Origin: Acidobacteriota bacterium
GTDB taxonomy: Bacteria; Acidobacteriota; Terriglobia; Terriglobales; Acidobacteriaceae
NCBI GenBank assembly: GCA_018268915.1
Contig: JAFDVQ010000001.1
Span: 558,001 to 622,000 of the forward strand
Reading direction: 5' to 3'
DNA: 64,000 bases
Shown here: positions 35,101-44,998 of the stretch, in pieces
Position numbering within the stretch: the first letter of the stretch is position 1
Layout: every line of letters starts with the position of its first letter
Made by a program: the position numbers and the translations under genes
The notes under the pieces: generated by a model
The model's input: only the letters and a program-made list of their open reading frames with translations
Database searches by the model: none
What the model was told of the DNA's origin: nothing

Positions 35101-35295
35101 AGGCATCACTCCGTTGTCGATGCCGATAACCACGCGGGGAAAATTGGTTTCCGGGAATACAGAGATCGGCACCTGCAGCGCCGCGTAGATACCCGCAACC
35201 GTAAGCACGGCCGCGAAGAAGAAGATGGGTCGCGTGAATCGCGTCAGCCAGAAGGACTCGTCGCGCGCAACCGGCGCCTGGGCAGCGGTCGACAT
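32182..35295 (-). CDS. RND efflux pump inner-membrane subunit (HAE1/AcrB-like)
   Basis: A 1037-residue proton-driven transporter of the resistance-nodulation-division superfamily. It has 12 predicted transmembrane helices and two large periplasmic loops. The TM4 proton-relay pair is intact in GLVIDDAIVVVENI, as are the family repeats ANGKNAVLINI, FFLGTDQLPEMDEGG and the late GIVAKNGILLLD. It expels drugs, detergents or dyes in the HAE1 group; no metal-specific CusA features are visible. It starts one base inside the stop of the adaptor gene (TGATG overlap), so the two are translated in tandem. It is the last gene of the three-gene operon. Confidence 0.93.
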   Translation of the reverse strand: MSTAAQAPVARDESFWLTRFTRPIFFFAAVLTVAGIYAALQVPISVFPETNFPRVVIGIDNGVMPVEQMEVTITRPIENAVNSVPGLATVRSTTSRGSAEVSLFFDWNVDMYRELQLTDAALSKVGKDLPATARITTNRLTFATFPILGYSLTSETVPQTKLWEIATYELRLPLNRVEGVSTVIVQGGQTPEYGVTPNLPLLAANGVTVTDLVNAIQASNIIDSPGLYEANHQLILGLVGAQVHDAEQLRQLVVKTTPSGAPVRVADVATVDLSTLPVYTTVTANGKNAVLINIARQPASNTVAVADAVSAEIAQLRRKLPAGVKLEPFYDQSQLVRDSIASVRDAIFIGLVLACIILFLFLRDWSSSLVAGLVIPVTVAVTILVLWVIGQSFNLMTLGGLAAAIGLVIDDAIVVVENIVMHRDNGEPRASAVRKALNEITVPLIGSTITPVVVFLPLISMAGVTGSFFRALAVTMTAALLTSLVLALTWTPGLSLVILRDNRAENPKHEDHAAGRLLSGALRVHHRVLDWGLAKPLMLGGACVLLAVATWAGYRFFLGTDQLPEMDEGGFILDYIMPAGSSLTETNRVLDHVERILHKQPEVESTSRRTGLQMGLAAVTEANTGDFTVKLKAKRSRGIKDVIDSVRQEIKRTEPELDVEFPQVLQDMINDLSNAPEPIQIKIFAEDEALLSELGPRVGDSVAQIPGVVDVENGIENTISGPATSFEVNSTVAARLGFTPTEVAEDATSILDGLPTNDPLIANGRPYTIRVRLSDDHRKSLDAIQNTVFNSASGHTATLGSLANIQQIPPQNEIRRENLQRMVVVTGSLKGTDLGTAIGKVRQTVEGLHLPSAVHVTYGGTYEEQQKSFHDLFRALVLALALVFGVLLIEFRNFPAPIAILTSSVLSISGVILALLITHTTFNVASFMGLIMVIGIVAKNGILLLDADEKFRAEGVSASEAMIHAAQRRLRPIVMTAIAAICGMLPLAFAIGAGSQMLQPLAIAVIGGLTISMVLSLVITPVVYFLLTRNRTVETVS

Positions 35296-36593
35296 CAGTC
35301 CTTGTCGCCTCCCTTGTCGCCTGCGGGCTTATCTTCGTCTTCGTCGGGCTTGCCGATCTTCACCTTGGTGCCCTTGTCGAGTCCATACGCACCTGTCGTG
35401 ATGACCGTATCGCTGGCGATGAGGCCTTGCTTGATCTGAATGTCATCGCCGTCCTGGATGCCAGTCTGAACAGCTTTCTTCTGCGCGGTGTTATCGGACC
35501 CGACGACCATGACGGATTTCGATCCATCCTCGCCAGTCAAGATGGAGGAAACCGGAACTTTCAAAGCATTTTCGACAGTATGGCCCGTGACGGAGACCTT
35601 CACGGGCGTGCCGACTTTGAGTGCGCCTTTCTTGTTGTCGGCTTTGAGCCAGATCTCAATGGTCGTGCTGCCGGAGTCGAGTGCAGGACTGATCAGCGCA
35701 ACCTTGGCCGGAACAGGGTCGATGATTCCCGGCACCGAAATTTCGGCCTCATCGCCGATTTTCATCTGCTGCGCCAGGCTTTGCGCGATGTGTGCCTTTG
35801 CCAGAAGTGACGAGGTGTCCATCACCGTAATCAGCGCCGCACCTCCGGCTGGAGTCTCACCGGCATAGAGGGGCCGGTCTGTCACCACGCCGTTGATGGG
35901 GCTTCGAATTTCCGTAAAGCTCACCTGGGCGGCTGCCGCTTTGTATTTTCCCTCGGCGGATGTGAGCTGGCCCTGGGCGGTCTTGAGTTCGGCTTCTCGG
36001 TTCACCTTCTGCATCGATTCAAGATGCTTCGCCGCGGTATCGTATGCCGCCTGCGCCTGCACCAATGCAGCCTGCGCCGTATCAAGATCGCGGCCAGGAA
36101 TGGCGCCTTCCGCGAAAAGCTGTTTGCGATTGTTGACGATGCTGGTGTTCAGATCGAGATTGGCCTTTGCCTGCGCGAAGTCTGTTTCCGCCTTCTGCAC
36201 ATCCTCGGGAACCTGCGCCTTTGTGGCAGTTGCATACGCTGCCTGCGCGGCTTCATAAGCACCTTTGTTGTCCTGCGCGCCTCCGATCAAGTCCCCGTTC
36301 TCTAGAACAGCAAGCAGCTGACCCTGCTTCACCTTTGCTCCGCGCTGAACGTAGAACTTCTTGACCGGTGCGCTGATCTTTGGCTGGATGGCCGCCTGCG
36401 CAAGCGGCGCCAGAATTGCGTCCGCCGTAATGTGCTCTGACATCGAACCCTGCTCAGGGTGTTCAGCCTGTACCGTGACTTCGGGTGCAGGCGCTTCTTC
36501 CTTCTTGCACCCAGAAAGGGCGAGCGCGGGAATGAGCCCAAGGGCTAGCAGGCGACAAGTGATCAGGCGACGGCTCAAGGCGGTCTCGTTCAT
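35295..36593 (-). CDS. RND efflux periplasmic adaptor (membrane fusion protein)
   Basis: A 432-residue adaptor. A lipobox-like signal (LALSGCKKEE, near residue 28) suggests it is a lipoprotein. A barrel-sandwich domain (about 80-110 and 220-250), a coiled-coil hairpin (about 115-215, with many Ala/Gln/Lys repeats) and a beta-barrel domain follow. It links the pump to the outer-membrane factor. The C terminus carries a charged tail (DEDEDKPAGDKGGDKD). It overlaps the pump gene by one base and starts 4 bp after the outer-membrane factor gene, so all three form one operon. Confidence 0.9.
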   Translation of the reverse strand: MNETALSRRLITCRLLALGLIPALALSGCKKEEAPAPEVTVQAEHPEQGSMSEHITADAILAPLAQAAIQPKISAPVKKFYVQRGAKVKQGQLLAVLENGDLIGGAQDNKGAYEAAQAAYATATKAQVPEDVQKAETDFAQAKANLDLNTSIVNNRKQLFAEGAIPGRDLDTAQAALVQAQAAYDTAAKHLESMQKVNREAELKTAQGQLTSAEGKYKAAAAQVSFTEIRSPINGVVTDRPLYAGETPAGGAALITVMDTSSLLAKAHIAQSLAQQMKIGDEAEISVPGIIDPVPAKVALISPALDSGSTTIEIWLKADNKKGALKVGTPVKVSVTGHTVENALKVPVSSILTGEDGSKSVMVVGSDNTAQKKAVQTGIQDGDDIQIKQGLIASDTVITTGAYGLDKGTKVKIGKPDEDEDKPAGDKGGDKD

Positions 36594-36597
36594 CGGT

Positions 36598-38010
36598 TCA
36601 AATCGTTCCTGTCAGTGTTTGCAGCTGAGCCAGCGCTGTCTCGAATCGGACTCGGCCATCTTCGCGCGCGTTCTGCGCTGTGATGTACGCCGTTTGCGCA
36701 TCGACCACCTCGAGAACAGTAGCTTCACCACCGGTATAGCGAAGTTTTGTGAGGCGAAGACTCTCCGCGGCTGTGGCGACGCTGTCATCCAGCGACGCGA
36801 GCTGTGCGCGCGCCCCCTGAGCTTCAGCATAGGACTCATCAAGCATTGCGATGGTGCGGCGCTGCGTTGCTGAAAGCGCAGTCTTCGCTGCATCTCGTTT
36901 GATCTCGCTTTGCTTGACCTTGTGCTCCGTGGCAAGCCAGTCCCACACGGGCAGATTCACGGTAACGGCTGCGGAATATCCCAGGTTGTGAGTGCGAATT
37001 CCGTCCGGCGTGAGAGGGCCGCGGGTAGCAAATTCATTGGCGTCGATCCCATATGTGTAGTTCAGACCGATGCTGGGTAGATATGCGGCCTGAGCCGTCA
37101 GCACATCGGCGCTACTGGCATTGAGCGTTGCCAGTGCGCTCTTCAGCTCGACATTGTTCTTCGAGGCAAGCTGATTGAAGTCTTCGCGCGTCGCGAACGC
37201 GACTGGAGCCGCGGTGACTGCGAGGGTGAAAGGCGTCCGGGGATCTGAGAACAGCAGAACACCAAGTTCAAGTCGGGCTTTGTCCGCATTCAACTTCGCG
37301 TCAGACAGTTCGCGATCGCGCTGCTGCTGCTGCAACTGAGCTTTGATGGTGTCGGCATGCGCGGCTTCGCGAGCGTGCTCTCGTTGTCCAGTCAGCTTGT
37401 TAAAGTCCGCGGCTTCCTGCGCTGCCTGCTGCGCGATCGAAAGCTTGTGATCTGCCGAAATGACCCCGTAGTACAAACCAGTGACAGCTTCGACCAGGCC
37501 ACGCCGCGCGATCTCGAGTTCTGCTTTTGCGACCGCATCCGCAGCATTCGCCCTGCGGACTGCGGCAATTCCTCCAAGGCTTACTGTCTCTTCGACGATG
37601 CCTTGCGCAATGTATTCGCGCGGCCGTGCATCGGCGGACACAAACTTCGGATTGGTGTTGACGACACCCTCGCCGCCAACCTCGCGAAGACCGTTCGGTT
37701 GAACATAAAGGCCCTGACCATTGAAACGGGCTCTGGGCAGCAACCCGGCGCGGGCGATGGATTTGTCCAGGCCAGCAACTTGCGCGTTAGCGACAGAGTT
37801 GGCATAGTTCGGTTCACTGGCTTGGGCGCGTTTGATCGCGTCCTGCAAGGAGATGACGACCGGGGTTGCGGCTGGGGCCGGCTGATCCGCCTGGACGCTC
37901 GTCTGCGCGAGAGCGGCCCAGCCTGAAACGAGGGTCCCAGCAAGGCAGATCAAGCTGATGCAGCGCGTTAGCGCCGGCGATGTCGGTCGCTCATTCACGA
38001 AAAACAGCAT
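36598..38010 (-). CDS. TolC-family outer-membrane efflux factor
   Basis: A 470-residue OEP/TolC-type protein. A signal peptide (about 1-36, ending AALAQ) is followed by two tandem outer-membrane efflux repeats, each with long Ala/Gln/Lys-rich helices that form the periplasmic tunnel, and short beta-strands (LNYTYGID). It is first in the operon with adaptor and pump, giving a complete tripartite exporter. The ATG has no good ribosome-binding site; an internal GTG a few codons later is an alternative. No regulator gene adjoins the operon. Confidence 0.9.
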   Translation of the reverse strand: MLFFVNERPTSPALTRCISLICLAGTLVSGWAALAQTSVQADQPAPAATPVVISLQDAIKRAQASEPNYANSVANAQVAGLDKSIARAGLLPRARFNGQGLYVQPNGLREVGGEGVVNTNPKFVSADARPREYIAQGIVEETVSLGGIAAVRRANAADAVAKAELEIARRGLVEAVTGLYYGVISADHKLSIAQQAAQEAADFNKLTGQREHAREAAHADTIKAQLQQQQRDRELSDAKLNADKARLELGVLLFSDPRTPFTLAVTAAPVAFATREDFNQLASKNNVELKSALATLNASSADVLTAQAAYLPSIGLNYTYGIDANEFATRGPLTPDGIRTHNLGYSAAVTVNLPVWDWLATEHKVKQSEIKRDAAKTALSATQRRTIAMLDESYAEAQGARAQLASLDDSVATAAESLRLTKLRYTGGEATVLEVVDAQTAYITAQNAREDGRVRFETALAQLQTLTGTI

Positions 38011-38102
38011 AGCGTTGGAAGCTTAATTTCTCCTGAGGCTTAGATGTTACCTGCCGGTTCAAAGTGAACGCCGGACGAGTGATGCGCTTAAGATGTTTCT
38101 GC

Positions 38103-39089
38103 ATGGAAACGACAAAAATTGCGGGTGTGGAAGTCTCGAGAGTGGGCCTGGGAACATGGGCCATCGGAGGAACGGAATGGGGGTCGGTGCCGGAGGATGT
38201 TGCGATCGCGACGATTCTCAATGCGGTCGAGCGTGGCATCAACTTGATCGATACTGCGCCGATCTACGGACGCGGACGGGCGGAAGAGCTGATTGGCAAG
38301 GCAATGCAGCAGCACGGCCGGCGAGAGGCCTTCTACATCGCTACGAAGGCCGGGCTCGATTGGAACAGTCGGGGCGTATTCGCAAATTCAACGCCGGACC
38401 GTCTTCGGCGCGAGCTGGAAGACAGCCTGCGAAGGCTCGGAACCACCTACATCGACCTCTATCAGGTCCACTGGCCGGACACCCTGATACCGGTGGAGGA
38501 AGTTGCAGCCGTGCTGGCGGAGTTCGTCGAGGCAGGAAAGGTGCGGGCGCTGGGAGTGAGCAACTTCAACGTTACTCAGATGGAAGCATTCCGCAGCGTT
38601 GTGCCGCTCGCCTCTGACCAGCCTCCCTACAACATCTTCGAGCGCGAGATCGACGCGGAGACCCTGCCATGGTGCGCAAAAAACAATGTTGCTGTGCTGA
38701 CGTACAGCTCGCTGTGCCGCAGCCTGCTTGGCGGCCGTGTCCATCGAGGCATGAAATTCGGCGACAGCGATATCCGCGCAGTTGACCCCAAATTTCAGGA
38801 GCCGCGATTCAGCCAGTACATGACGGCGGTCGAAAGGGTGACTGAATTCGCGCGGAAGCGTTTCGGAAAGTCGACTATCGAACTGGCTGCCCGTTGGGTT
38901 CTGGACCGTCCGGGAGTTTCGGTCGCGCTGTGGGGAGCCAGGCGGCCTGATCAGCTGGATTCCATCGCGGGGGTGATGGGATGGAAGCTTGATGCGGATG
39001 CAATGACCGAGATCGACCGTATCGTTGCTGAGTCCGTGACTAACTCCATCGGACCCGAGTATCTGACGCCCTTGGTGCGGGAAAAATGA
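38103..39089 (+). CDS. Aldo/keto reductase
   Basis: A 328-residue NADPH-dependent oxidoreductase with a TIM barrel. The catalytic tetrad is visible: Asp and Tyr in DTAPIYGRGRAEELIG, Lys in IATKAGLDW, His in YQVHWPD. The nucleotide-binding C terminus (WVLDRPGVSVALWGARRPDQL) is in place. This subgroup often acts on small aldehydes or sugars; the substrate here is unknown. I use the later ATG giving METTKIAG, since the upstream frame adds a non-conserved Cys/Arg-rich 13 residues. It is divergent from the efflux operon, but no shared function is evident. Confidence 0.92.
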   Translation: METTKIAGVEVSRVGLGTWAIGGTEWGSVPEDVAIATILNAVERGINLIDTAPIYGRGRAEELIGKAMQQHGRREAFYIATKAGLDWNSRGVFANSTPDRLRRELEDSLRRLGTTYIDLYQVHWPDTLIPVEEVAAVLAEFVEAGKVRALGVSNFNVTQMEAFRSVVPLASDQPPYNIFEREIDAETLPWCAKNNVAVLTYSSLCRSLLGGRVHRGMKFGDSDIRAVDPKFQEPRFSQYMTAVERVTEFARKRFGKSTIELAARWVLDRPGVSVALWGARRPDQLDSIAGVMGWKLDADAMTEIDRIVAESVTNSIGPEYLTPLVREK

Positions 39090-39151
39090 ACTCTAATTAG
39101 TCGTGCCCGGTGGAAGCACGAACCCACCCCTCTCTGCGATACTGTTCCGTT

Positions 39152-39703
39152 ATGCCTATTGATGACCTCCAGCAGGCTGCCCAGAAAATAGCGAATTTCC
39201 TAGCTTCCCTCAACAAGCTCGGCGGGATGCGGCTGAAGTATCGCATCACGGCGGGCGACGGCGCGCGCGACCCTCAGGGACTTGAGGCGCGTTTGATCTA
39301 CATAGAGCTGGGGGGACCGGACACACAACTCCTGACCCAACACAACGGAGAGCTGCTCAGAGCCCTGGAGACCATCGCAGCCCAGATGCTGCGCCTCGAG
39401 TCGCGTGAGCACGACCTGATCAGTTTCGATGCGGGCAACTTCAAGGCACTTCGCGCTCAGGAATTGCGGATGTCGGCAGAAATGGCCGCGGAAAAAGTCA
39501 TCAAATCAGGTGTGCCTTATGCGTTTCCGCCGCAGAACAGCCGTGAGCGGCGTCTACTGCACATGGCATTCAAGGACCTGCAGGGCGTAGAGACCGCGAG
39601 TTCCGGCGAAGGACAGGACCGGTTTCTCGTCGTCTATCCCGAGGGTAAGACTCACTTGCCGGTGACGCCGCCGACACGTCCGCGCGGATTCGGCCGACGA
39701 TAG
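39152..39703 (+). CDS. KH-R3H RNA-binding protein (KhpB/Jag-like, no Jag_N)
   Basis: A 183-residue protein. Residues about 50-95 resemble the KH domain of KhpB (RLIYIELGGPDTQLLTQHNGELLRALETIAAQML), although the usual GxxG loop reads QHNG. Residues about 120-175 form an R3H domain (AEMAAEKVIKSGVPYAFPPQNSRERRLLHM...), whose R-x3-H core binds RNA or single-stranded nucleic acid. The Jag_N domain is missing. The gene is not next to yidC, as jag usually is, but lies 5.3 kb away on the same strand. The C-terminal tail is Pro/Arg-rich. Confidence 0.75.
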   Translation: MPIDDLQQAAQKIANFLASLNKLGGMRLKYRITAGDGARDPQGLEARLIYIELGGPDTQLLTQHNGELLRALETIAAQMLRLESREHDLISFDAGNFKALRAQELRMSAEMAAEKVIKSGVPYAFPPQNSRERRLLHMAFKDLQGVETASSGEGQDRFLVVYPEGKTHLPVTPPTRPRGFGRR

Positions 39704-39957
39704 CCGCACCTTCACTCCAGATCTGAAACATTGTTTAAGACCGCTAATTGTTGCGCGGCGTGGGTGCGTTTGCGCCATATCAGGCATGTTTGCCTCTAAA
39801 TGCCACTTACTGTCCCCGATAATGCAACATCCCTTCCGTACTCTTGCGGGCTGGCCTCGCCTGCTTTCAACTTAGGGTAAATAGTTTCCTAAATTACAAC
39901 TTGCCCTTTTGCTGATTGCCTTGGCTTCGCACCAGACCAACTGAAAAGAGGACACCT

Positions 39958-40830
39958 ATGCTCTCTCACGAATTTTTGCGCGGAGGCCGCACACCGATGC
40001 TGGCGTTGGCTTTTGCGTTCATGCTCACTGCATGCCAATCGAAGATGGACAAGGCAATCGACCAGGCCAGGCAACAGGCGGCCTCTACCGGTCAGCCGCA
40101 GCAGATCGTCGCGGTAGATAAGACCGGGACCACGACGACAACCGTGGTACAGCCGCCGGCAAAGGGCCAGGCTGCAGGCGCCATCGCGACAACGAGCACG
40201 CCTCCGCCTCCGGGAGGCCCGGTTCCTGCGGCGCAGGATCCCAAAGTGATTTCCCTGGGCGGCGATCCGGACCAGGCAGGCGACTCGGGGACAGCTTCGC
40301 CGTCGGGTCCGGTCAAAGTCACGATTCAGGCAGGGACGAACCTGGCGGTGCGGGTCGATCAGCACATCAGCGTGAAGTCGAATCGCGCAGGCGATACGTT
40401 TACGGGCGAGGTTGTCAGTCCAGTGATGGATCCGAACGGCGTTGCTGTTGTTCCTAAGGGGACCCGAGTGAGCGGCGTGATCGACGCATCCCACTCGCGT
40501 GGACGGATCAAGGGCGCCTCGACATTGGAACTGCGGCTCACCACGATGACGCTGAGCGGAACGGAATATCAACTGAGAACGGCTGATCTGACGCGGAGCA
40601 AGAAGGGCAAAGGCAAGCGCTCGGCTGCGATGATTGGCGGCGGCGCGGGACTCGGCATGTTAATCGGCGGCCTGGCCGGCGGCGGCAAAGGCATGCTGAT
40701 CGGCGGGCTCGCTGGCGGCGGTGCGGGCACAGCGGGTGCAGCCATGACCGGAAACAAGGACCTCGAGATTCCGGCTGAATCCGTCGTTCATTTTAAGCTG
40801 TCGCAGGATCTGGTCGTCCAGGGCGCATAG
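39958..40830 (+). CDS. Lipoprotein with glycine-zipper region
   Basis: A 290-residue secreted protein. A signal peptide with lipobox LTAC (Cys about 26) precedes a Thr/Pro/Gln-rich linker, a globular segment (about 120-215) and a glycine-zipper stretch (about 225-265) of GGG/GLGMLIGG repeats, a motif of membrane-inserting or oligomerising helices. The C terminus (VVHFKLSQDLVVQG) is conserved in related acidobacterial proteins as far as I recall. It is probably an outer-membrane lipoprotein of unknown function. AGAGGA lies upstream of the ATG. Confidence 0.7.
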   Translation: MLSHEFLRGGRTPMLALAFAFMLTACQSKMDKAIDQARQQAASTGQPQQIVAVDKTGTTTTTVVQPPAKGQAAGAIATTSTPPPPGGPVPAAQDPKVISLGGDPDQAGDSGTASPSGPVKVTIQAGTNLAVRVDQHISVKSNRAGDTFTGEVVSPVMDPNGVAVVPKGTRVSGVIDASHSRGRIKGASTLELRLTTMTLSGTEYQLRTADLTRSKKGKGKRSAAMIGGGAGLGMLIGGLAGGGKGMLIGGLAGGGAGTAGAAMTGNKDLEIPAESVVHFKLSQDLVVQGA

Positions 40831-40905
40831 ACACAAGAGGTTGATTCAAAACAATTCACTTGCCACCGCAGCGATCACGCAGGAAGAATGCGGGCGGAGG
40901 CAGTG

Positions 40906-41301
40906 ATGGCACCAGAATCCATTCTCGGTGGGAGCCAGGTGATGGCCTTCGCTCCCACCACTGATCCCGCAAAAGCGCGTGCGTTCTATGAAGGTGTTCT
41001 GGGTCTGCATCTGGTTGCGGACGAGAAGCCGTTCGCGCTGGTCTTCGACGCGAATGGGATCATGTTGCGCGTGACAACCGTGCACGAGTTCAAACCGCAA
41101 CAGTTCACGATTCTCGGCTGGCGCGTCGTGGACATTGAGGCGACGGTAGACAGGCTGGTTGCGGCGGGTGTGAAGTTCCTTCGCTTCACGGGAATGAACG
41201 ATGCCGATCCACGCGGCATCTGGAGCGCGCCCGGAGGAGCAAGGATTGCCTGGTTCAAAGATCCGGACGGGAATGTGCTGAGCCTGACGGAGTTCGCCTA
41301 G
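40906..41301 (+). CDS. VOC-superfamily (glyoxalase-like) protein
   Basis: A 131-residue protein with two beta-alpha-beta-beta-beta units of the vicinal oxygen chelate fold. DPAKARAFYEGVLGLHLV opens the first unit and AWFKDPDGNVLSLTEF closes the second; Glu in LTEF is a typical metal ligand. It could be a lyase, a dioxygenase, or a resistance protein; the sequence does not decide. I use the second ATG, which has GGAGG 6-7 bp upstream; the first is six codons earlier. Confidence 0.8.
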   Translation: MAPESILGGSQVMAFAPTTDPAKARAFYEGVLGLHLVADEKPFALVFDANGIMLRVTTVHEFKPQQFTILGWRVVDIEATVDRLVAAGVKFLRFTGMNDADPRGIWSAPGGARIAWFKDPDGNVLSLTEFA

Positions 41302-41320
41302 AACGGTGATCGAGCCTGAA

Positions 41321-41824
41321 TCATCTGAGACGCCTGAAGCTCGTCAACTTGTCTACCCTGAATGCCGTGATCTTGTGCGAAGGTCGCCAAAGATCCCGTG
41401 CATCGGCGAGCCAATAGAAATATCTCGGATGCGCCGGAATCGTCCCGATGAATGACAGATCAAATTGTGCGGTAAAGAAATTGCTGTACAGGTCCTTTTC
41501 CCACGCGTCACGGACAGGATCGTTCGTTTGTGACCAATAATTCGAGATATCCAGATTCTGGCACTCGTCTCTCTCGATTGCCCCAGTTTCCACTAACTGA
41601 ATGTACTTGGCCTCCGTTAGGACGGGCTGACCGTGAAAGAGCTCCGGATGTGACGCCCAGAAGCAAAAGTCAACAGGGATTGGTGTTTGTGAGACGGGAT
41701 GATCAACCGCCGAGGCATAGTTGAGAAACCAACCGAGAAGCACCCCCATTACTAGCGAGGATCCAAGCGAGGTAACCCAAAGCAGTCTAGGTCGCGTTTG
41801 TCGCCAAAGATCGGTTGCGATCAT
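41321..41824 (-). CDS. Membrane-anchored protein, unknown function
   Basis: A 167-residue protein with one hydrophobic segment near the N terminus (about 15-33, LWVTSLGSSLVMGVLLGWF) and a soluble C-terminal part rich in aromatics and with one Cys (DECQNLD). I do not recognise the family. Base composition is slightly AT-richer than in its neighbours (about 53% G+C in the line I counted). It lies between the VOC gene and dnaA; no operon is indicated. Confidence 0.6.
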   Translation of the reverse strand: MIATDLWRQTRPRLLWVTSLGSSLVMGVLLGWFLNYASAVDHPVSQTPIPVDFCFWASHPELFHGQPVLTEAKYIQLVETGAIERDECQNLDISNYWSQTNDPVRDAWEKDLYSNFFTAQFDLSFIGTIPAHPRYFYWLADARDLWRPSHKITAFRVDKLTSFRRLR

Positions 41825-41878
41825 TCACCACGCTCCCTGAATAATTAGACGGCTCAGGCGCACGGCGTGTAAGGACAA

Positions 41879-41899
41879 AGGCCGCGCACCGCGCGGCCT
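41879..41899 (-). terminator. Intrinsic terminator of dnaA
   Basis: On the minus strand, stem AGGCCGCGC/GCGCGGCCT with loop GGT is followed by TTTGTCC. It lies 40 bp after the dnaA stop. Confidence 0.7.
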
Positions 41900-41938
41900 C
41901 TCTGATCACTGACCCCTGACCACTGATCCCTAGCTTCT

Positions 41939-43336
<1,398 letters not shown>

Positions 43337-43940
43337 CGAGCGGATCCTTATCGGCGCCACCTGTCTACTGCCGTGTGAGTTTCAACTGCGCGGTTGAGGC
43401 AATGGCTCACGCTGCGGATGGCTGTGAATCCATGCCGCAATTTACTTGCTGAGAATTGCCTGATGACCGTTGATCTGTCTCGCCAGGAACACTGCGAGAC
43501 ACGGGTTGAAATTCACTCCGTGGGACGCTCGGAAACTTTCTTGAACGGTCCCGATGGTAGCACATCTGAGGTGTCTTGCAATCACTCTTTCACATAAGTT
43601 TTCGGAGTGCGTTGCGACTTGCACCAAGCACGGTGAAACACGTCACACACGAGTGAGATTTCTCGCACTGAAATGAAATTCCGCTCACTGATTTCCTGTC
43701 TTCGAACTTGAAACTTGGATGCCGAAGATTGATCTCGTGTTCATCGCAATCTTTTCGATTATGCGAGTAGTCCCCACCGCTCTCCGCGCTGCAACTTTGA
43801 AAATTGCAGGGACGAAACGCGTGATTACGAGCGAGTCCAAGGCGGAACGGGGTCCGACTGGATTCAAACCGCAACCTCCGATATACTTAATACTTGCCGT
43901 CAAGGCCAGGATTTCAGACAGGAAACAGGAGCGCATTTCA
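43337..43940. other. dnaA-rpmH intergenic region
   Basis: No gene is supported over 600 bp. In many bacteria this spot holds the origin, but I find no TTATCCACA or TTTTCCACA box here. There are short GTGAG/CTCAC-type repeats and a weak candidate promoter for rpmH at 43859-43887. Confidence 0.5.
43859..43887 (+). promoter_or_regulatory. Candidate rpmH promoter
   Basis: TGGATT (43859-43864) and TATACT (43882-43887) are 17 bp apart, 54 bp before the rpmH start. The -10 is good and the -35 weak. Confidence 0.45.
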
Positions 43941-44096
43941 ATGCCCAAGCGCACATTTCAACCCAACCGGCGTAGCCGCTCAAAGACACACGGGTTCCGT
44001 TCGCGGATGAAGACAAAATCAGGGGCAGCCGTGCTGAGCCGCCGTCGCGCGACTGGACGCAAGCGCGTCTCTGTCAGCGCCGGATATCGCGACTAA
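43941..44096 (+). CDS. rpmH: 50S ribosomal protein L34
   Basis: A 51-residue basic ribosomal protein. [20 protein letters not shown] and the following RMKTKSG and RRRATGRKR are diagnostic. A purine-rich site (AGGAG) precedes the ATG by about 8 bp. It heads the rpmH-rnpA-yidD-yidC cluster and is divergent from dnaA. Confidence 0.97.
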   Translation: MPKRTFQPNRRSRSKTHGFRSRMKTKSGAAVLSRRRATGRKRVSVSAGYRD

Positions 44097-44174
44097 GTTT
44101 TCCCGCCGTTTTGTTTCGGCTGGAGCAGTTAGAAACAGCACGATCCTTCCGGCCGGAATCCTTCCCGCTTTGCC

Positions 44175-44633
44175 ATGAACGCACCGACCAAGGCTGATTC
44201 GCGCATCGCAACTTCTGCCGTGCGGGAGAGCGGGTGTGCGTCATTTGCAGCCCACCGCCTTCGCAAACATGCCGACTATCAGCGCGTCTATGAAGCCAGC
44301 CGCAAACGCCGATCCGCTTCGATGAGCTGGTTCCTAGCTCTGCAGGCGGAAGTGTCTCCGTCGCGCGTGGGGCTTACTGCCGGAAAAGTGTTGGGCAAGT
44401 CCCATGAGCGCAACAGGATCAAGCGTCGGATGCGCGAGATACTGCGCAAGCACATCGATCTGCTTCCGAAGGGCTGTGACCTGATTCTTCATCCCCAGCG
44501 AATCGTGCTGACGATGGATTTCACGAAACTGGAAGCTGAGGTTTTACGTATTCTTCAGCAGGCCAATGCCGAACGCGCACGTGCCAGCACAACAGAAGCT
44601 TCCCCGCTCGGCAAGGCAGAGCTCACCCGATGA
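44175..44633 (+). CDS. rnpA: Ribonuclease P protein component
   Basis: A 152-residue basic protein that works with the RNase P RNA to mature tRNA 5' ends. The RNR signature is visible in [14 protein letters not shown], preceded by [12 protein letters not shown]. The N terminus is about 35 residues longer than in short homologues ([15 protein letters not shown]...), so a downstream start is possible. The last 4 bp overlap yidD (ATGA). Confidence 0.93.
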   Translation: MNAPTKADSRIATSAVRESGCASFAAHRLRKHADYQRVYEASRKRRSASMSWFLALQAEVSPSRVGLTAGKVLGKSHERNRIKRRMREILRKHIDLLPKGCDLILHPQRIVLTMDFTKLEAEVLRILQQANAERARASTTEASPLGKAELTR

Positions 44634-44908
44634 CTCGCATTCTTCTGGCCTTACTCGCGTTTTATCGCCGCTGGATGTCGCCTGCATTGCATTCGCTCGG
44701 CGGCGGAGGATGCCGCTTTGTGCCGTCATGCTCCGAGTACGCAGAGATCGCGATCGCGACTCATGGGCCATTTCGAGGGAGCGGGCTTGCGATCTGGCGG
44801 CTGATGCGTTGCCATCCATTCTGCCGGGGCGGACTGGACTCTGTTCCACCACCCCGAAAACAAGACGACTCAGCCACCGCTCATCTGCCGCACAAGCCTT
44901 TACCATAG
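44630..44908 (+). CDS. yidD: YidD membrane-insertion efficiency factor
   Basis: A 92-residue protein with an amphipathic N terminus and the family signature [12 protein letters not shown]...[19 protein letters not shown], with the four cysteines conserved. It assists YidC in membrane protein insertion. The ATG overlaps the rnpA stop by 4 bp, so the two genes are coupled. The C-terminal tail is Pro/Arg-rich. Confidence 0.93.
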   Translation: MTRILLALLAFYRRWMSPALHSLGGGGCRFVPSCSEYAEIAIATHGPFRGSGLAIWRLMRCHPFCRGGLDSVPPPRKQDDSATAHLPHKPLP

Positions 44909-44998
44909 AACGAGAGGCGTGCCTCACCACCCCGAACAGCGATCGCGCTTTGGGGGCTTCGGAAGGGCGTGCCACTCCTCAACGACAGGAAAACCTCT